Both the position numbers and the translations under genes were made by a program. From an uncultured Candidatus Saccharibacteria bacterium (GTDB taxonomy: Bacteria; Patescibacteria; Saccharimonadia; Saccharimonadales; UBA6022), in contig CAMPKW010000005.1 of NCBI GenBank assembly GCA_946887425.1, positions 1 to 31,080 on the forward strand: a stretch of 31,080 nt of DNA. The letters are read 5' to 3'. This document shows, one piece after another, positions 1-6,886 of the stretch (within the stretch, counting starts at the first letter, position 1; each line of letters opens with the position of its first letter). The notes under the pieces were generated by a model. That model worked only from the letters and a program-made list of their open reading frames with translations, ran no database searches and was not told the DNA's origin.

Positions 1-30
1 GGCGAGCTCGAAACGACCAGTCACAACCTA

Positions 31-53
31 TAAAAATAACGCCTCGTGGCGCT
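31..53 (-). terminator. Intrinsic terminator downstream of the 102-aa membrane protein gene
   Basis: On the minus strand a 6-bp stem (AGCGCC/GGCGTT, one G-U pair, loop ACGA) is followed by TTATTTTTAT. It lies about 80 bases beyond the stop codon of the gene ending at 132. Confidence 0.55.
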
Positions 54-67
54 AATAAAGTTATGCC

Positions 68-116
68 GAGAGCGGCGGACGAGGGGCATAAACGCCGCTC
101 CTCGGCCGCCACTCTC
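68..116. repeat. GC-rich imperfect inverted repeat
   Basis: Three 5-bp paired blocks (GAGAG/CTCTC, GGCGG/CCGCC, CGAGG/CCTCG) are separated by single mismatches and close a 15-base loop. As RNA it would be a strong hairpin just after the stop codon of the first gene. There is no U-tract, so it may protect the mRNA 3' end or act together with the terminator at 31-53. Confidence 0.5.
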
Positions 117-131
117 TGGGTGGTCAGTTTC

Positions 132-440
132 TCAGTCCCGTCTACCGAACAGCACAATACAGATGTTCACCAGTGCCCACATGGCAGCAATGAACGAGAC
201 AATGCTGAAAAGTGCTAGCAGCCAGCCTTCTCCGAATATTCCGGACAGCCAACGAAACGTCCATGCGACCCCCATGAGAACCATCGGGGTGACATAGAGT
301 CTCACCGATACCGGCAGCCCCTTGAACCAGATGAGCAGGCCAGAAATGGCCGACAAGATGATCGTTGTTCCAATGAGGCCTGAGGCAATATCCCCGGGAA
401 TTGCGGACAAATACTCCCACAGTTCAATGAGTGTATCCAA
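132..440 (-). CDS. Small multi-pass membrane protein, unknown function
   Basis: A predicted 102-aa protein with about three hydrophobic segments (GLIGTTIILSAISGLLIWF, a central VRLYVTPMVLMGVAWTF region, and a C-terminal LALFSIVSFIAAMWALVNI stretch). No family was recognised. I place the start at a TTG (438-440) because a strong AAGGAG Shine-Dalgarno (450-455) lies 9 bases upstream. The longer reading from the ATG at 485 would begin at or before the predicted transcription start. Its promoter is overlapped by a 12-bp inverted repeat, so it is probably controlled by a repressor. The ZIP transporter gene lies upstream on the same strand. The gene is probably real; its function is unknown. Confidence 0.6.
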   Translation of the reverse strand: MDTLIELWEYLSAIPGDIASGLIGTTIILSAISGLLIWFKGLPVSVRLYVTPMVLMGVAWTFRWLSGIFGEGWLLALFSIVSFIAAMWALVNICIVLFGRRD

Positions 441-481
441 TGTACTACGCTCCTTAGATCTAGGAAATGGAAAGTGAAACT

Positions 482-519
482 CCATTGGCTATTATAGTAT
501 AAAAATAGCCAATGGTCAA
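482..519 (-). promoter_or_regulatory. Sigma70-type promoter overlapped by a perfect inverted-repeat operator
   Basis: On the minus strand TTGACC (514-519), a 17-base spacer and TATAAT (491-496) form a near-consensus promoter. A perfect 12-bp inverted repeat (arms 482-493 and 504-515, CCATTGGCTATT/AATAGCCAATGG) covers the spacer and the -10 edge. This is where a dimeric repressor would block RNA polymerase. An RNA hairpin role is less likely because half of it lies upstream of the expected start of transcription (about 484). Confidence 0.6.
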
Positions 520-526
520 TCGGGGA

Positions 527-1273
527 CTATACGCCGAGCAGAGTCACAACAGTGCCGACAACAGCAATACCAGTCAACAACATCACTGCCTGAATCATAC
601 CAGTGCGATGTGGTTGCTCGTGGATTTCAGGAATAATATCACTCGCGGCCACATAAATAAAGAAGCCGGCCGTCAGAGCTAACAAAGGAGCGACAGGAAG
701 GTGCGCGTCACTACCGAGGCTATACACAAGCAGTGCCGTCGCGACGGTTGCAATAGCCGTCAACAGATTGGCGATAATCACTGTTTTATCTTTCCAACCA
801 CGCGAAAGAAGCAGAGCGAACGTTCCCAGCTCTTTTGGAATCTCATGCGCGCTTACGGCCACGGCGGTGATAATACCTGTCGGAATACTCACCAAGAAAG
901 CGGCACCGATCGCCAAACCATCGATGGCGTTATGCATGATATCGCCAACAACAATCAAGCGCCGTTGCTGAGCATTCTGATGCGACCCGTCGTGATCATG
1001 GTGGTGATGGAACCAGCTCGCACTACGCTCAAGCAAAAAGAAAAAGATAAACCCAGCCAACGTCCAAAGGAGAAGCTCGCCCGGATCTCCTAGTTCAAAG
1101 GCCTCAGGTAGCAAATCAAAAAACGCGGCTGCAAGTAGCGCACCAGCGCCGAAGGGAAGTGTTAATAAAATTGCCGCCTGGCGACGCTTCTTGGCGCGAA
1201 GTAGCAACAAGCCACCCACGAGCGAAACTACACTGCCGGCCAGCGTGGCAAGGATCATATAAAAGACTGTCAT
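527..1273 (-). CDS. ZIP-family divalent metal transporter
   Basis: A 248-aa integral membrane protein of the ZIP (ZupT/SLC39) family, which moves Zn2+ or similar divalent metals into the cytoplasm. The sequence shows about eight hydrophobic segments. A His-rich cytoplasmic loop (HHHHDHDGSH, residues 89-98) lies between TM3 and TM4. TM4 has HNAIDG (H114, N115, D118) and TM5 has HEIPKE (H143, E144); these form the family's binuclear metal site. Length matches short bacterial ZIPs. An extended -10 (TGGTATTAT, 1283-1291) ends 9 bases before the ATG, so the mRNA has almost no leader. Metal specificity cannot be read from the sequence. It neighbours another membrane gene of the TerC/DUF475 type, which suggests a metal-homeostasis block. 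Confidence 0.88.
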   Translation of the reverse strand: MTVFYMILATLAGSVVSLVGGLLLLRAKKRRQAAILLTLPFGAGALLAAAFFDLLPEAFELGDPGELLLWTLAGFIFFFLLERSASWFHHHHDHDGSHQNAQQRRLIVVGDIMHNAIDGLAIGAAFLVSIPTGIITAVAVSAHEIPKELGTFALLLSRGWKDKTVIIANLLTAIATVATALLVYSLGSDAHLPVAPLLALTAGFFIYVAASDIIPEIHEQPHRTGMIQAVMLLTGIAVVGTVVTLLGV

Positions 1274-1282
1274 ATTCCCTCT

Positions 1283-1291
1283 ATAATACCA
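1283..1291 (-). promoter_or_regulatory. Extended -10 promoter of the ZIP gene
   Basis: TGGTATTAT on the minus strand, 9 bases before the ATG. Transcription would start about 3 bases upstream of the start codon. No good -35 is seen. Confidence 0.45.
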
Positions 1292-1297
1292 TACGAC

Positions 1298-2371
1298 CTA
1301 GAGGTGGTGCTGATCTTCAACTGGCGTTGTTTTACGCCCATGATACACACTCGCAATCACTGCCGCAACAATACACCCAAGCCCAATCGATCCTGTAAAC
1401 CATTCCGGAGGATGTACGCCGTAAAGCTTCACGAACATAATGGTACCGAGGATGATAATCGCCCAGTGTGCGCCTTGCTCGAGGAACTTATACCGTGCCA
1501 ATGTTTTTGTCCGAACCATATACACAGTCAATGAGCGTACCCAAAGGGCACCAACACCAAGACCGGCCATAATGAGGAAGATGCTACTCGTCAGCGCAAA
1601 GGCACCAATGACACCATCAAGCGAGAACGATGCATCGAGCACTTCAAGATACAGAAATGATACAAATGCGGCCATGCCCACTTGCGGGATTGCCGAAGCA
1701 CCTGGCTGCTTTTTATCCATCAGCCGACCAGCTATATCAATGAGCACATGTAGCACAATACCAGTAAGACTCGCCAGAAGAACTGCTATCTTTTCATGCG
1801 CCGGAACTGTCACATATAGCAACGCCGCCACTGCCAACATGATATACACATGTACAAAATGGATCTTTCCCAGTGCCGCCAGTGGCTTTTCGAGGGGAGC
1901 TAGCCAATGAATCCGCTTCTTCGGATCCATAAAATACGCAAGTCCGATCATCGCCAGGAAGCTTCCGCCGAATGCACTAATCATCGGACCAGCCGTCTCA
2001 AGTGCGTGCGCATAATTATCAGGTTGATTGAGCGCCAGATCGATTACAGCACCAAAACCGAGCCCCGTTGGTACCATGACAATAAATATCGGCAGCACAA
2101 AGCGCACGCCAAACACCGCAATTAAGATACCGATCGTCAAGAAGATTGTTTGCCAAAACTTTGACATCTTGACGAGCACGCGACTGTTGATGACAGCATT
2201 ATCGAAACTAAACGTAACTTCAAGTACGGACAGTACGACAAACAGCCAAAGCGCACCCCAGCCAGCTCCCATGACCACCCATATGGCGATTGCCAGGGAT
2301 AAAAGCGCAGTAATAAAAAAGATCCGCACGGGATGATGAGGCTGGAGGAAGTGACGTAGAGTTGAATACAT
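1298..2371 (-). CDS. DUF475 / TerC-like integral membrane protein
   Basis: A 357-aa protein with about nine hydrophobic segments. The N-terminal part has the acidic TM motif EVTFSFDNAVIN and the later EVLDASFSLDGVIGAF, the paired E/D-containing helices typical of the DUF475 branch of the TerC/LysE-like transporter superfamily. Such proteins are linked to metal efflux (Mn2+) or tellurite resistance, but the DUF475 branch has no firmly established substrate. Length is normal for DUF475. A terminated RNA unit lies upstream (2418-2566), but its terminator precedes the gene's own extended -10 at 2380-2388. The gene therefore probably has its own promoter. Pairing with the ZIP transporter supports a role in metal handling (inference). 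Confidence 0.8.
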   Translation of the reverse strand: MYSTLRHFLQPHHPVRIFFITALLSLAIAIWVVMGAGWGALWLFVVLSVLEVTFSFDNAVINSRVLVKMSKFWQTIFLTIGILIAVFGVRFVLPIFIVMVPTGLGFGAVIDLALNQPDNYAHALETAGPMISAFGGSFLAMIGLAYFMDPKKRIHWLAPLEKPLAALGKIHFVHVYIMLAVAALLYVTVPAHEKIAVLLASLTGIVLHVLIDIAGRLMDKKQPGASAIPQVGMAAFVSFLYLEVLDASFSLDGVIGAFALTSSIFLIMAGLGVGALWVRSLTVYMVRTKTLARYKFLEQGAHWAIIILGTIMFVKLYGVHPPEWFTGSIGLGCIVAAVIASVYHGRKTTPVEDQHHL

Positions 2372-2379
2372 TACTACTT

Positions 2380-2388
2380 ACTGTAGCA
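2380..2388 (-). promoter_or_regulatory. Extended -10 promoter of the DUF475 gene
   Basis: TGCTACAGT on the minus strand, 8 bases before the ATG, predicting a leaderless or 1-2-base leader transcript. Confidence 0.45.
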
Positions 2389-2417
2389 TAGGCGCTTTGA
2401 CGAAAAAAATTCCAAAC

Positions 2418-2566
2418 AAAAAAGCGCCAGGTAAGGGTGGGCATCACCTGGCGCCATGTTGCCCTTTAACCCACCCGAGGGGCAAGCGTAACGATCTCGA
2501 TCATAGCGCAGACGTTCGCTGGTTAAAGGGATTAGTATGCCCGCAATGCTTGTTGCTTACTAGTGG
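2418..2566 (-). ncRNA. Candidate structured small RNA, family unknown
   Basis: About 150 nt with its own promoter, a strong internal stem and an intrinsic terminator. A perfect 10-bp stem CCCTTTAACC/GGTTAAAGGG (2521-2530 with 2462-2471) encloses an AGCGAACG/CGTTACGCT stem with one bulge. The 3' end is a 9-bp GC-rich hairpin (2424-2432/2446-2454) followed by six U. A 5' segment GGGCAU can pair with AUGCCC in the terminator loop, which could form a pseudoknot or switch. No ORF fits. The SRP GGAAGCA signature, the RNase P GAGGAAAGUCC and tmRNA ends are absent. A 6S-like RNA or a terminating leader of the DUF475 gene are the main alternatives. Confidence 0.6.
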
Positions 2567-2571
2567 AGGGT

Positions 2572-2600
2572 AGATTACTAAATAAGCACATTGCGTGCAA
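2572..2600 (-). promoter_or_regulatory. Promoter of the candidate small RNA
   Basis: On the minus strand TTGCAC (2595-2600), a 17-base spacer and TAATCT (2572-2577). The predicted start is near 2566, just upstream of the stable stem. Confidence 0.5.
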
Positions 2601-2687
2601 CCTAACATAAGTTAGAATAGGGGGTATAAGGTGCGTTTGATTGGATCTCGCAGATTTCAATCAATCGTCTTTGATATTAGCACGTAT

Positions 2688-2718
2688 TTGACAGTATGTC
2701 AACACACTGAGCCATAAA
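2688..2718 (+). promoter_or_regulatory. Promoter of dprA
   Basis: A consensus TTGACA (2688-2693) is followed by an AT-rich -10 candidate (CATAAA, 2713-2718, or GCCATA with a 17-base spacer). The ATG at 2723 falls at the expected transcription start, so the mRNA is probably leaderless. Confidence 0.45.
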
Positions 2719-2722
2719 TTCT

Positions 2723-3580
2723 ATGAAAATCAATAGAGCCACCCCTGATAAGCATAACTATTTACGTTTATTGTCGGAAATCCCCTCGCCGCCAAAGCAA
2801 CTCTATGTCATGGGCACACTGCCAGCAGAACGGCTCCCAAGCGTGGCTATCGTCGGCACACGAAAGCCAAGTAGCTACGGCAAGGAAGTGACTCAGCGAC
2901 TTGCGTATGACCTCGCCAAAAAAGGCCTTGTCATCATCAGCGGACTTGCACTGGGTGTCGACGGCATCGCCCACCGCGCTGCACTAGAAGCTGGCGGCAT
3001 CACCATTGCCGTGCTTGCCAATGGCTTGCCGCAAATCTATCCTGCCACCCATAAAGACCTGGCCCATCAAATCACCAAGCAGGAAGGAGCCGTACTGAGC
3101 GAGTACGAGCCAGAGACATCAGCCCGCACATACCAATTCCTGCAGCGCAATCGCATCGTCAGTGGTCTCTCCGATGCGATCATCATCACCGAAGCAGCTG
3201 CTCGCAGCGGGACATTAAATACCGCCATGCATGCACTCGAGCAAGGCAAGGAGGTGTTTGTCGTACCTGGCAATATTACCAGCCCACTATCTACTGGCTG
3301 CAATACACTACTGAAGCAGGGGGCCCGGCCAGCCACCTGTGCGGACGACATTCTTGAGGTCATTGCCCCCGACCTGCTGCAGTCTCAAGCCACCCTTGCA
3401 CTTGGCAACTCACCACTTGAAACGACAATCATACAGCTACTTACAAGCGGTGTTCGCGATGGAGAGGAATTGCAGCGACGCTCAGGCAGCACTATTAGCG
3501 AATTCAATACCGCACTCACAATGATGGAGATTACCGGTTCAATTCGCGCTCTCGGCGCCAACCAATGGACCTTACGATAA
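2723..3580 (+). CDS. dprA: DNA-processing protein A (DprA/Smf)
   Basis: A 285-aa DprA. In transformable bacteria it binds incoming single-stranded DNA in the cytoplasm, protects it and loads RecA. The Rossmann-type domain carries VAIVGTRKPSSYG (residues 41-53), SGLALGVDGIAH (73-84), a GLPQIYP segment, RTYQFLQRNRIVSGLS, and EAAARSGTLNTAMHALEQGKEVFVVPGN. The last 55 residues resemble the small winged-helix (DprA C-terminal) domain. The N-terminal SAM-like domain of longer DprAs is largely missing (the protein opens about 25 residues before the Rossmann fold). No SD is seen, consistent with a leaderless start. With the pilin and secretion ATPase downstream, it fits DNA uptake and salvage in an organism with reduced biosynthesis (inference). 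Confidence 0.93.
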   Translation: MKINRATPDKHNYLRLLSEIPSPPKQLYVMGTLPAERLPSVAIVGTRKPSSYGKEVTQRLAYDLAKKGLVIISGLALGVDGIAHRAALEAGGITIAVLANGLPQIYPATHKDLAHQITKQEGAVLSEYEPETSARTYQFLQRNRIVSGLSDAIIITEAAARSGTLNTAMHALEQGKEVFVVPGNITSPLSTGCNTLLKQGARPATCADDILEVIAPDLLQSQATLALGNSPLETTIIQLLTSGVRDGEELQRRSGSTISEFNTALTMMEITGSIRALGANQWTLR

Positions 3581-3655
3581 TATGATTGCATTGCGCCAAG
3601 CATAACCTGCACTCACTCAATGCGATGCGGCGCAAAAGCTTCGCAAGGACTCTTG

Positions 3656-3684
3656 TTTACATTTTTCCTGAATTTGCGTATAAC
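3656..3684 (+). promoter_or_regulatory. Promoter of topA
   Basis: TTTACA (3656-3661), a 17-base spacer and TATAAC (3679-3684). The leader is about 34 nt and contains an AAGGA Shine-Dalgarno before the ATG at 3725. Confidence 0.6.
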
Positions 3685-3724
3685 TAATCATTGTGTTTAG
3701 CTAACAAGCACAAGGAATTTATAT

Positions 3725-6121
3725 ATGAGCAAGAACCTCGTTATCGTAGAGAGCCCAGCAAAGGCCAAAACAATTGAAAAATACCTCGGCAAAGACTTTA
3801 AAGTACTGTCGAGTGTTGGTCATATCCGTAGCATCGCCAAAAAAGTAAAGGGCGGCACGGAGCCGATCGAGGTGAACAACGATTTCAAAACTACCTACGA
3901 AATCGATCCTGAAAAGAAGAAAACAGTCGCCGAGCTCAGGCGCGCCGTCAAAGAAGCCGAAACAATCTGGCTCGCAACCGATGAAGACCGCGAAGGGGAG
4001 GCAATTGCCTGGCATCTTTGCGAGGTCCTCAAACTTGATCCAACTACAACAAAGCGCATTGTATTTCACGAAATCACCAAAACAGCTATCGAGAATGCCG
4101 TCAAAAACCCACGCACGGTTGACATGAGCCTCGTACAGGCACAGCAGGCACGTCAGATTCTTGACCGCCTTGTTGGCTTCGAACTCTCTCCGGTTGTGTG
4201 GCAGAAAGTACCTGGTGGTAAATCTGCTGGTCGTGTGCAGTCACCAGCTGTACGCCTTCTTGTTGAGCGTGAACGAGAAATTGATAGCTTTAGTGGCTCA
4301 TTTACATTCAAGGTTGTCGCAGAGTTTACCCACGACGGCCTTACGATGAAAGCCGAACTTCCACAGCGCTATGACACTGAGGCTGAAGCGCAGACATTCC
4401 TCGAGAGCCTCCTTGGCGCTACGTTTACCGTTAGTGACGTTACTACCAGCCCGTCAACTCGCAACCCAGCCGCACCGTTTACCACCAGTACATTGCAGCA
4501 AGACGCCAATAGCCGTCTTGGTTTCGGCGCCAAAGCAACGATGTCGAGCGCCCAAAAGCTCTACCAAGAAGGTAAGATCACCTACATGCGTACCGACTCG
4601 GTCAACCTTGGTGGCGAAGCGATTGCCGCAGCTGCAAGCTATATTAAGAATACGTTTGGCGAGGAATATTCACAGGTTCGTACATTTAAGACAAAATCGG
4701 CCAGCGCCCAAGAAGCTCACGAAGCAATTCGCCCAACCAATATGAGCTTAGAGCGCGGCAGTAGTAATGAATACGACCAGAAACTCTACAACCTTATACG
4801 AAACCGTACACTCGCCAGTCAGATGGCCCCAGCAAAACTCGAGAAGACTGTCGTTAAAATTGCGATTTCATCAAACAATGAAATATTCGAGGCCAAGGGC
4901 GAAGTTATTATCTTTGATGGCTTCTTGAAAGTCTATGGCGGTAGCAAAAAAGATGCCGATATCCTCCCGGCCGTTAAAAGCGGCGACACACTTGCGCTTC
5001 AAAGCGCCAGCGCCCGACAAGTATTTGCCCGTCCACCGGCCCGCTACACAGAAGGTAGCCTCGTCAAGAAACTTGAAGATCTTGGCATTGGCCGTCCTTC
5101 GACATACGCGACTATCATCAACACCGTTCAAGTACGCGGCTACGCCGAAAAAGGCGAAGGCGAGGGCACACCACGCGATGTTATCGTGCTCAATCTCGAG
5201 GATAATTCAATCGAGCGCAGCGTTGTCCAGGAAAAAACCGGCGCCGACCGGGGCAAGCTCGTCCCAACCGCCTCAGGTCAGGTAGTAAGCGACTTCCTTA
5301 CAAACCACTTCGACCAAATTGTCGACTACGACTTTACCGCAAGCGTCGAAGAAGAATTCGACCTTATTGCGAGTGGCAAACTCGACCGCAACGCCATGCT
5401 CAAGGAATTCTACACGCCATTTCACGATCTTATCGTCCAATCAGGCGGCATCGACAGAGCATCTGTTGCCCAAGCCCGAGAAATTGGTATTGATCCTAAA
5501 ACAGGCAAGCCTGTGCTCGCTCGTTTTGGTCGCTATGGACCAATGCTCCAGCTCGGCGACACCAGCGATGAAAGCGACAAGCCGCAATTCGCGCCACTTC
5601 CAGCGGGCAAGAAGATCGAGACCGTCACGCTCGAAGAAGCGCTTCACATGTTCAAGCTCCCTCGCGTCGTAGGACAGACGAGTGAAGGTGATGGCATCAA
5701 AGCCAATATCGGCCGTTTTGGTCCCTACATTCAGATCGGGAAGCTATTCGTCAGCATCAAACCACTTGATCCACACACCATAACCCTCGAGCAAGCCCTC
5801 GAGCTCTACGCTGCCAAACTCAAGGCTGAAGCCGAAAAAAACATTGCCGACTTCGGTGATGGCATCAAGGTACTGAATGGTCGCTACGGCCCGTACATCA
5901 CAGATGGCAAAAAGAACGCAAAAATCCCGAAAGATGTCGAGCCAAAAGACATCACCCACGAGCAGGCTAAAGAACTCCTGGCCACGGCCACCCCTGCAAA
6001 GGGCCGTTTTGCTCGCAAATCCAGCACAAAGACTCCAGCTAAAAAGCCGGCTACGAAAAAGGCTGCTACGAAAAAGACCTCAACCACAAAAAAGGTCACC
6101 GCTACTCGCAAAAAAGCTTAG
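3725..6121 (+). CDS. topA: DNA topoisomerase I (type IA)
   Basis: A 798-aa type IA topoisomerase that relaxes negative supercoils through a 5'-phosphotyrosine intermediate. The N-terminal TOPRIM domain shows IVESPAKAKTIEKYLG (E9) and the acidic triad in DEDREGE (D86, D88, E90). The catalytic tyrosine is Y287 in TYMRTDSVNL. The core continues through ARYTEGSLVKKLEDLGIGRPSTYA. Instead of Cys4 zinc ribbons the C-terminus has three topoisomerase C-terminal repeats (around FGRYGPMLQLG, IGRFGPYIQIG, NGRYGPYITDG). A tail of about 35 residues rich in Lys, Ala and Thr follows, as in actinobacterial TopA, where such tails raise processivity. It has its own promoter and SD. No frameshift is seen. Confidence 0.97.
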   Translation: MSKNLVIVESPAKAKTIEKYLGKDFKVLSSVGHIRSIAKKVKGGTEPIEVNNDFKTTYEIDPEKKKTVAELRRAVKEAETIWLATDEDREGEAIAWHLCEVLKLDPTTTKRIVFHEITKTAIENAVKNPRTVDMSLVQAQQARQILDRLVGFELSPVVWQKVPGGKSAGRVQSPAVRLLVEREREIDSFSGSFTFKVVAEFTHDGLTMKAELPQRYDTEAEAQTFLESLLGATFTVSDVTTSPSTRNPAAPFTTSTLQQDANSRLGFGAKATMSSAQKLYQEGKITYMRTDSVNLGGEAIAAAASYIKNTFGEEYSQVRTFKTKSASAQEAHEAIRPTNMSLERGSSNEYDQKLYNLIRNRTLASQMAPAKLEKTVVKIAISSNNEIFEAKGEVIIFDGFLKVYGGSKKDADILPAVKSGDTLALQSASARQVFARPPARYTEGSLVKKLEDLGIGRPSTYATIINTVQVRGYAEKGEGEGTPRDVIVLNLEDNSIERSVVQEKTGADRGKLVPTASGQVVSDFLTNHFDQIVDYDFTASVEEEFDLIASGKLDRNAMLKEFYTPFHDLIVQSGGIDRASVAQAREIGIDPKTGKPVLARFGRYGPMLQLGDTSDESDKPQFAPLPAGKKIETVTLEEALHMFKLPRVVGQTSEGDGIKANIGRFGPYIQIGKLFVSIKPLDPHTITLEQALELYAAKLKAEAEKNIADFGDGIKVLNGRYGPYITDGKKNAKIPKDVEPKDITHEQAKELLATATPAKGRFARKSSTKTPAKKPATKKAATKKTSTTKKVTATRKKA

Positions 6122-6133
6122 TCACAAGAGAAG

Positions 6134-6184
6134 TTGACTCATATAGAACATTGCTAAATATACATTTATATGATATAAATGTAT
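6134..6184 (+). promoter_or_regulatory. Possible promoter with palindrome upstream of the 123-aa gene
   Basis: TTGACT (6134-6139) lies upstream of AT-rich -10 candidates (6155-6162). An 11-bp perfect inverted repeat (ATACATTTATA-TGA-TATAAATGTAT, 6160-6184) follows. It could be an operator or the 3'-end hairpin of topA. The spacer contains TAGAACA, the motif repeated at 13.2 and 13.86 kb. Confidence 0.35.
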
Positions 6185-6218
6185 CGCACCTATTCGCCCA
6201 CAACAGTTAGGCATACTA

Positions 6219-6590
6219 ATGCGCCACCCCAGCAAGGCTTTTCCCGATGATCTAGAAAATCGTCTGAGGAAGGCATGCGCAGGCGACCCGATAGGCCTGA
6301 TGTTCCTCCTAAGCAGGGACGAACAAATCATCGACACGGTGCGTAGCTACTCTCATGTCGCATGCGCTCAGTGGCAGACTATCATCAATATGCGCCTGGA
6401 AGGTCACTGCAACATCGAAGGGTGTAGCGGTGAGGATGAATACGGCAATGAGGATGGTTCTTATCACGAGCAGCACATAGATTTTGCTGTCACGCGACGA
6501 GACCAAGTGAAAACGTACTATGATCGACTGATTATCGATCTCGATACTATATTTGAAAAATGGCGTATCGAATCTTTAGTACCATCCTGA
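6219..6590 (+). CDS. Hypothetical protein, 123 aa
   Basis: I do not recognise this protein. It is soluble, with no membrane segment or signal peptide. It has four cysteines (near residues 19, 49, 63 and 68), an acidic Gly/Glu/Asp-rich middle (EGCSGEDEYGNEDGSYHEQH, about 67-86), and an Arg/Lys-containing helical C-terminus. A weak SD-like TTAGG lies 9 bases before the ATG. The gene is followed by two stable hairpins ending at 6661 and preceded by a possible promoter and palindrome, which supports an independently transcribed gene. Codon use is less biased than in topA, suggesting low expression or an accessory origin. The call as a real gene is moderately sure. Confidence 0.5.
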   Translation: MRHPSKAFPDDLENRLRKACAGDPIGLMFLLSRDEQIIDTVRSYSHVACAQWQTIINMRLEGHCNIEGCSGEDEYGNEDGSYHEQHIDFAVTRRDQVKTYYDRLIIDLDTIFEKWRIESLVPS

Positions 6591-6613
6591 TGCCCGCCAC
6601 GAAATGAGCGCGT

Positions 6614-6661
6614 TCTCTGATTCTATCAGAGACAACCGCCTCAATCGAGGCGGGCTTATTT
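6614..6661 (+). terminator. Tandem hairpins, intrinsic terminator
   Basis: Two consecutive hairpins: TCTCTGA/TCAGAGA (6614-6632, loop TTCTA) and CCGCCTC/GAGGCGG (6636-6653, loop AATC). The second is followed by GCTTATTTCT. They close the 123-aa gene. Confidence 0.7.
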
Positions 6662-6762
6662 CTATACTATGACCTCCTGTAGCGCACCCAGCAAACAAAA
6701 CGATAACACATCATTGATATTAAAAAAGCCCGATGACACTCTTTACTAAATACGTCTATTAC

Positions 6763-6821
6763 ATGCTATAATTAGTTATACACAGAAAATGTTTGACATT
6801 AAATAAATATTATTTTATAAT
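6763..6821 (+). promoter_or_regulatory. Two stacked promoters of the sigma4-HARE regulator gene
   Basis: The upstream one has an extended -10 TGCTATAAT (to 6772). The downstream one is a perfect sigma70 consensus: TTGACA (6793-6798), a 17-base spacer and TATAAT (6816-6821). This predicts a start near 6828 and a 59-nt leader. This is the strongest promoter in the window. Confidence 0.75.
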
Positions 6822-6886
6822 GTTATACAGACTGATATATAAAAACTGATTTATTCTGAGGTGAGGCGGAGAGGAAAGAGACAACC

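Noticed and set aside
527..560. The inverted repeat after the ZIP gene as its terminator
   Set aside because: It overlaps a near-consensus promoter and lacks a U-tract, so an operator explains it better.
1440..1910. 156-codon plus-strand ORF opposite the DUF475 gene
   Set aside because: It is antisense to a clear membrane-protein gene, with Cys/Thr/Arg-rich shadow composition.
2418..2600. SRP RNA, RNase P RNA or tmRNA as identity of the small RNA
   Set aside because: The SRP GGAAGCA loop, RNase P GAGGAAAGUCC and the tmRNA tRNA-like ends are absent.
2418..2600. Manganese (yybP-ykoY) riboswitch for the DUF475 gene
   Set aside because: The location would fit, but the conserved GGGGAGUAG core is not present, and the gene seems to have its own promoter after the terminator.
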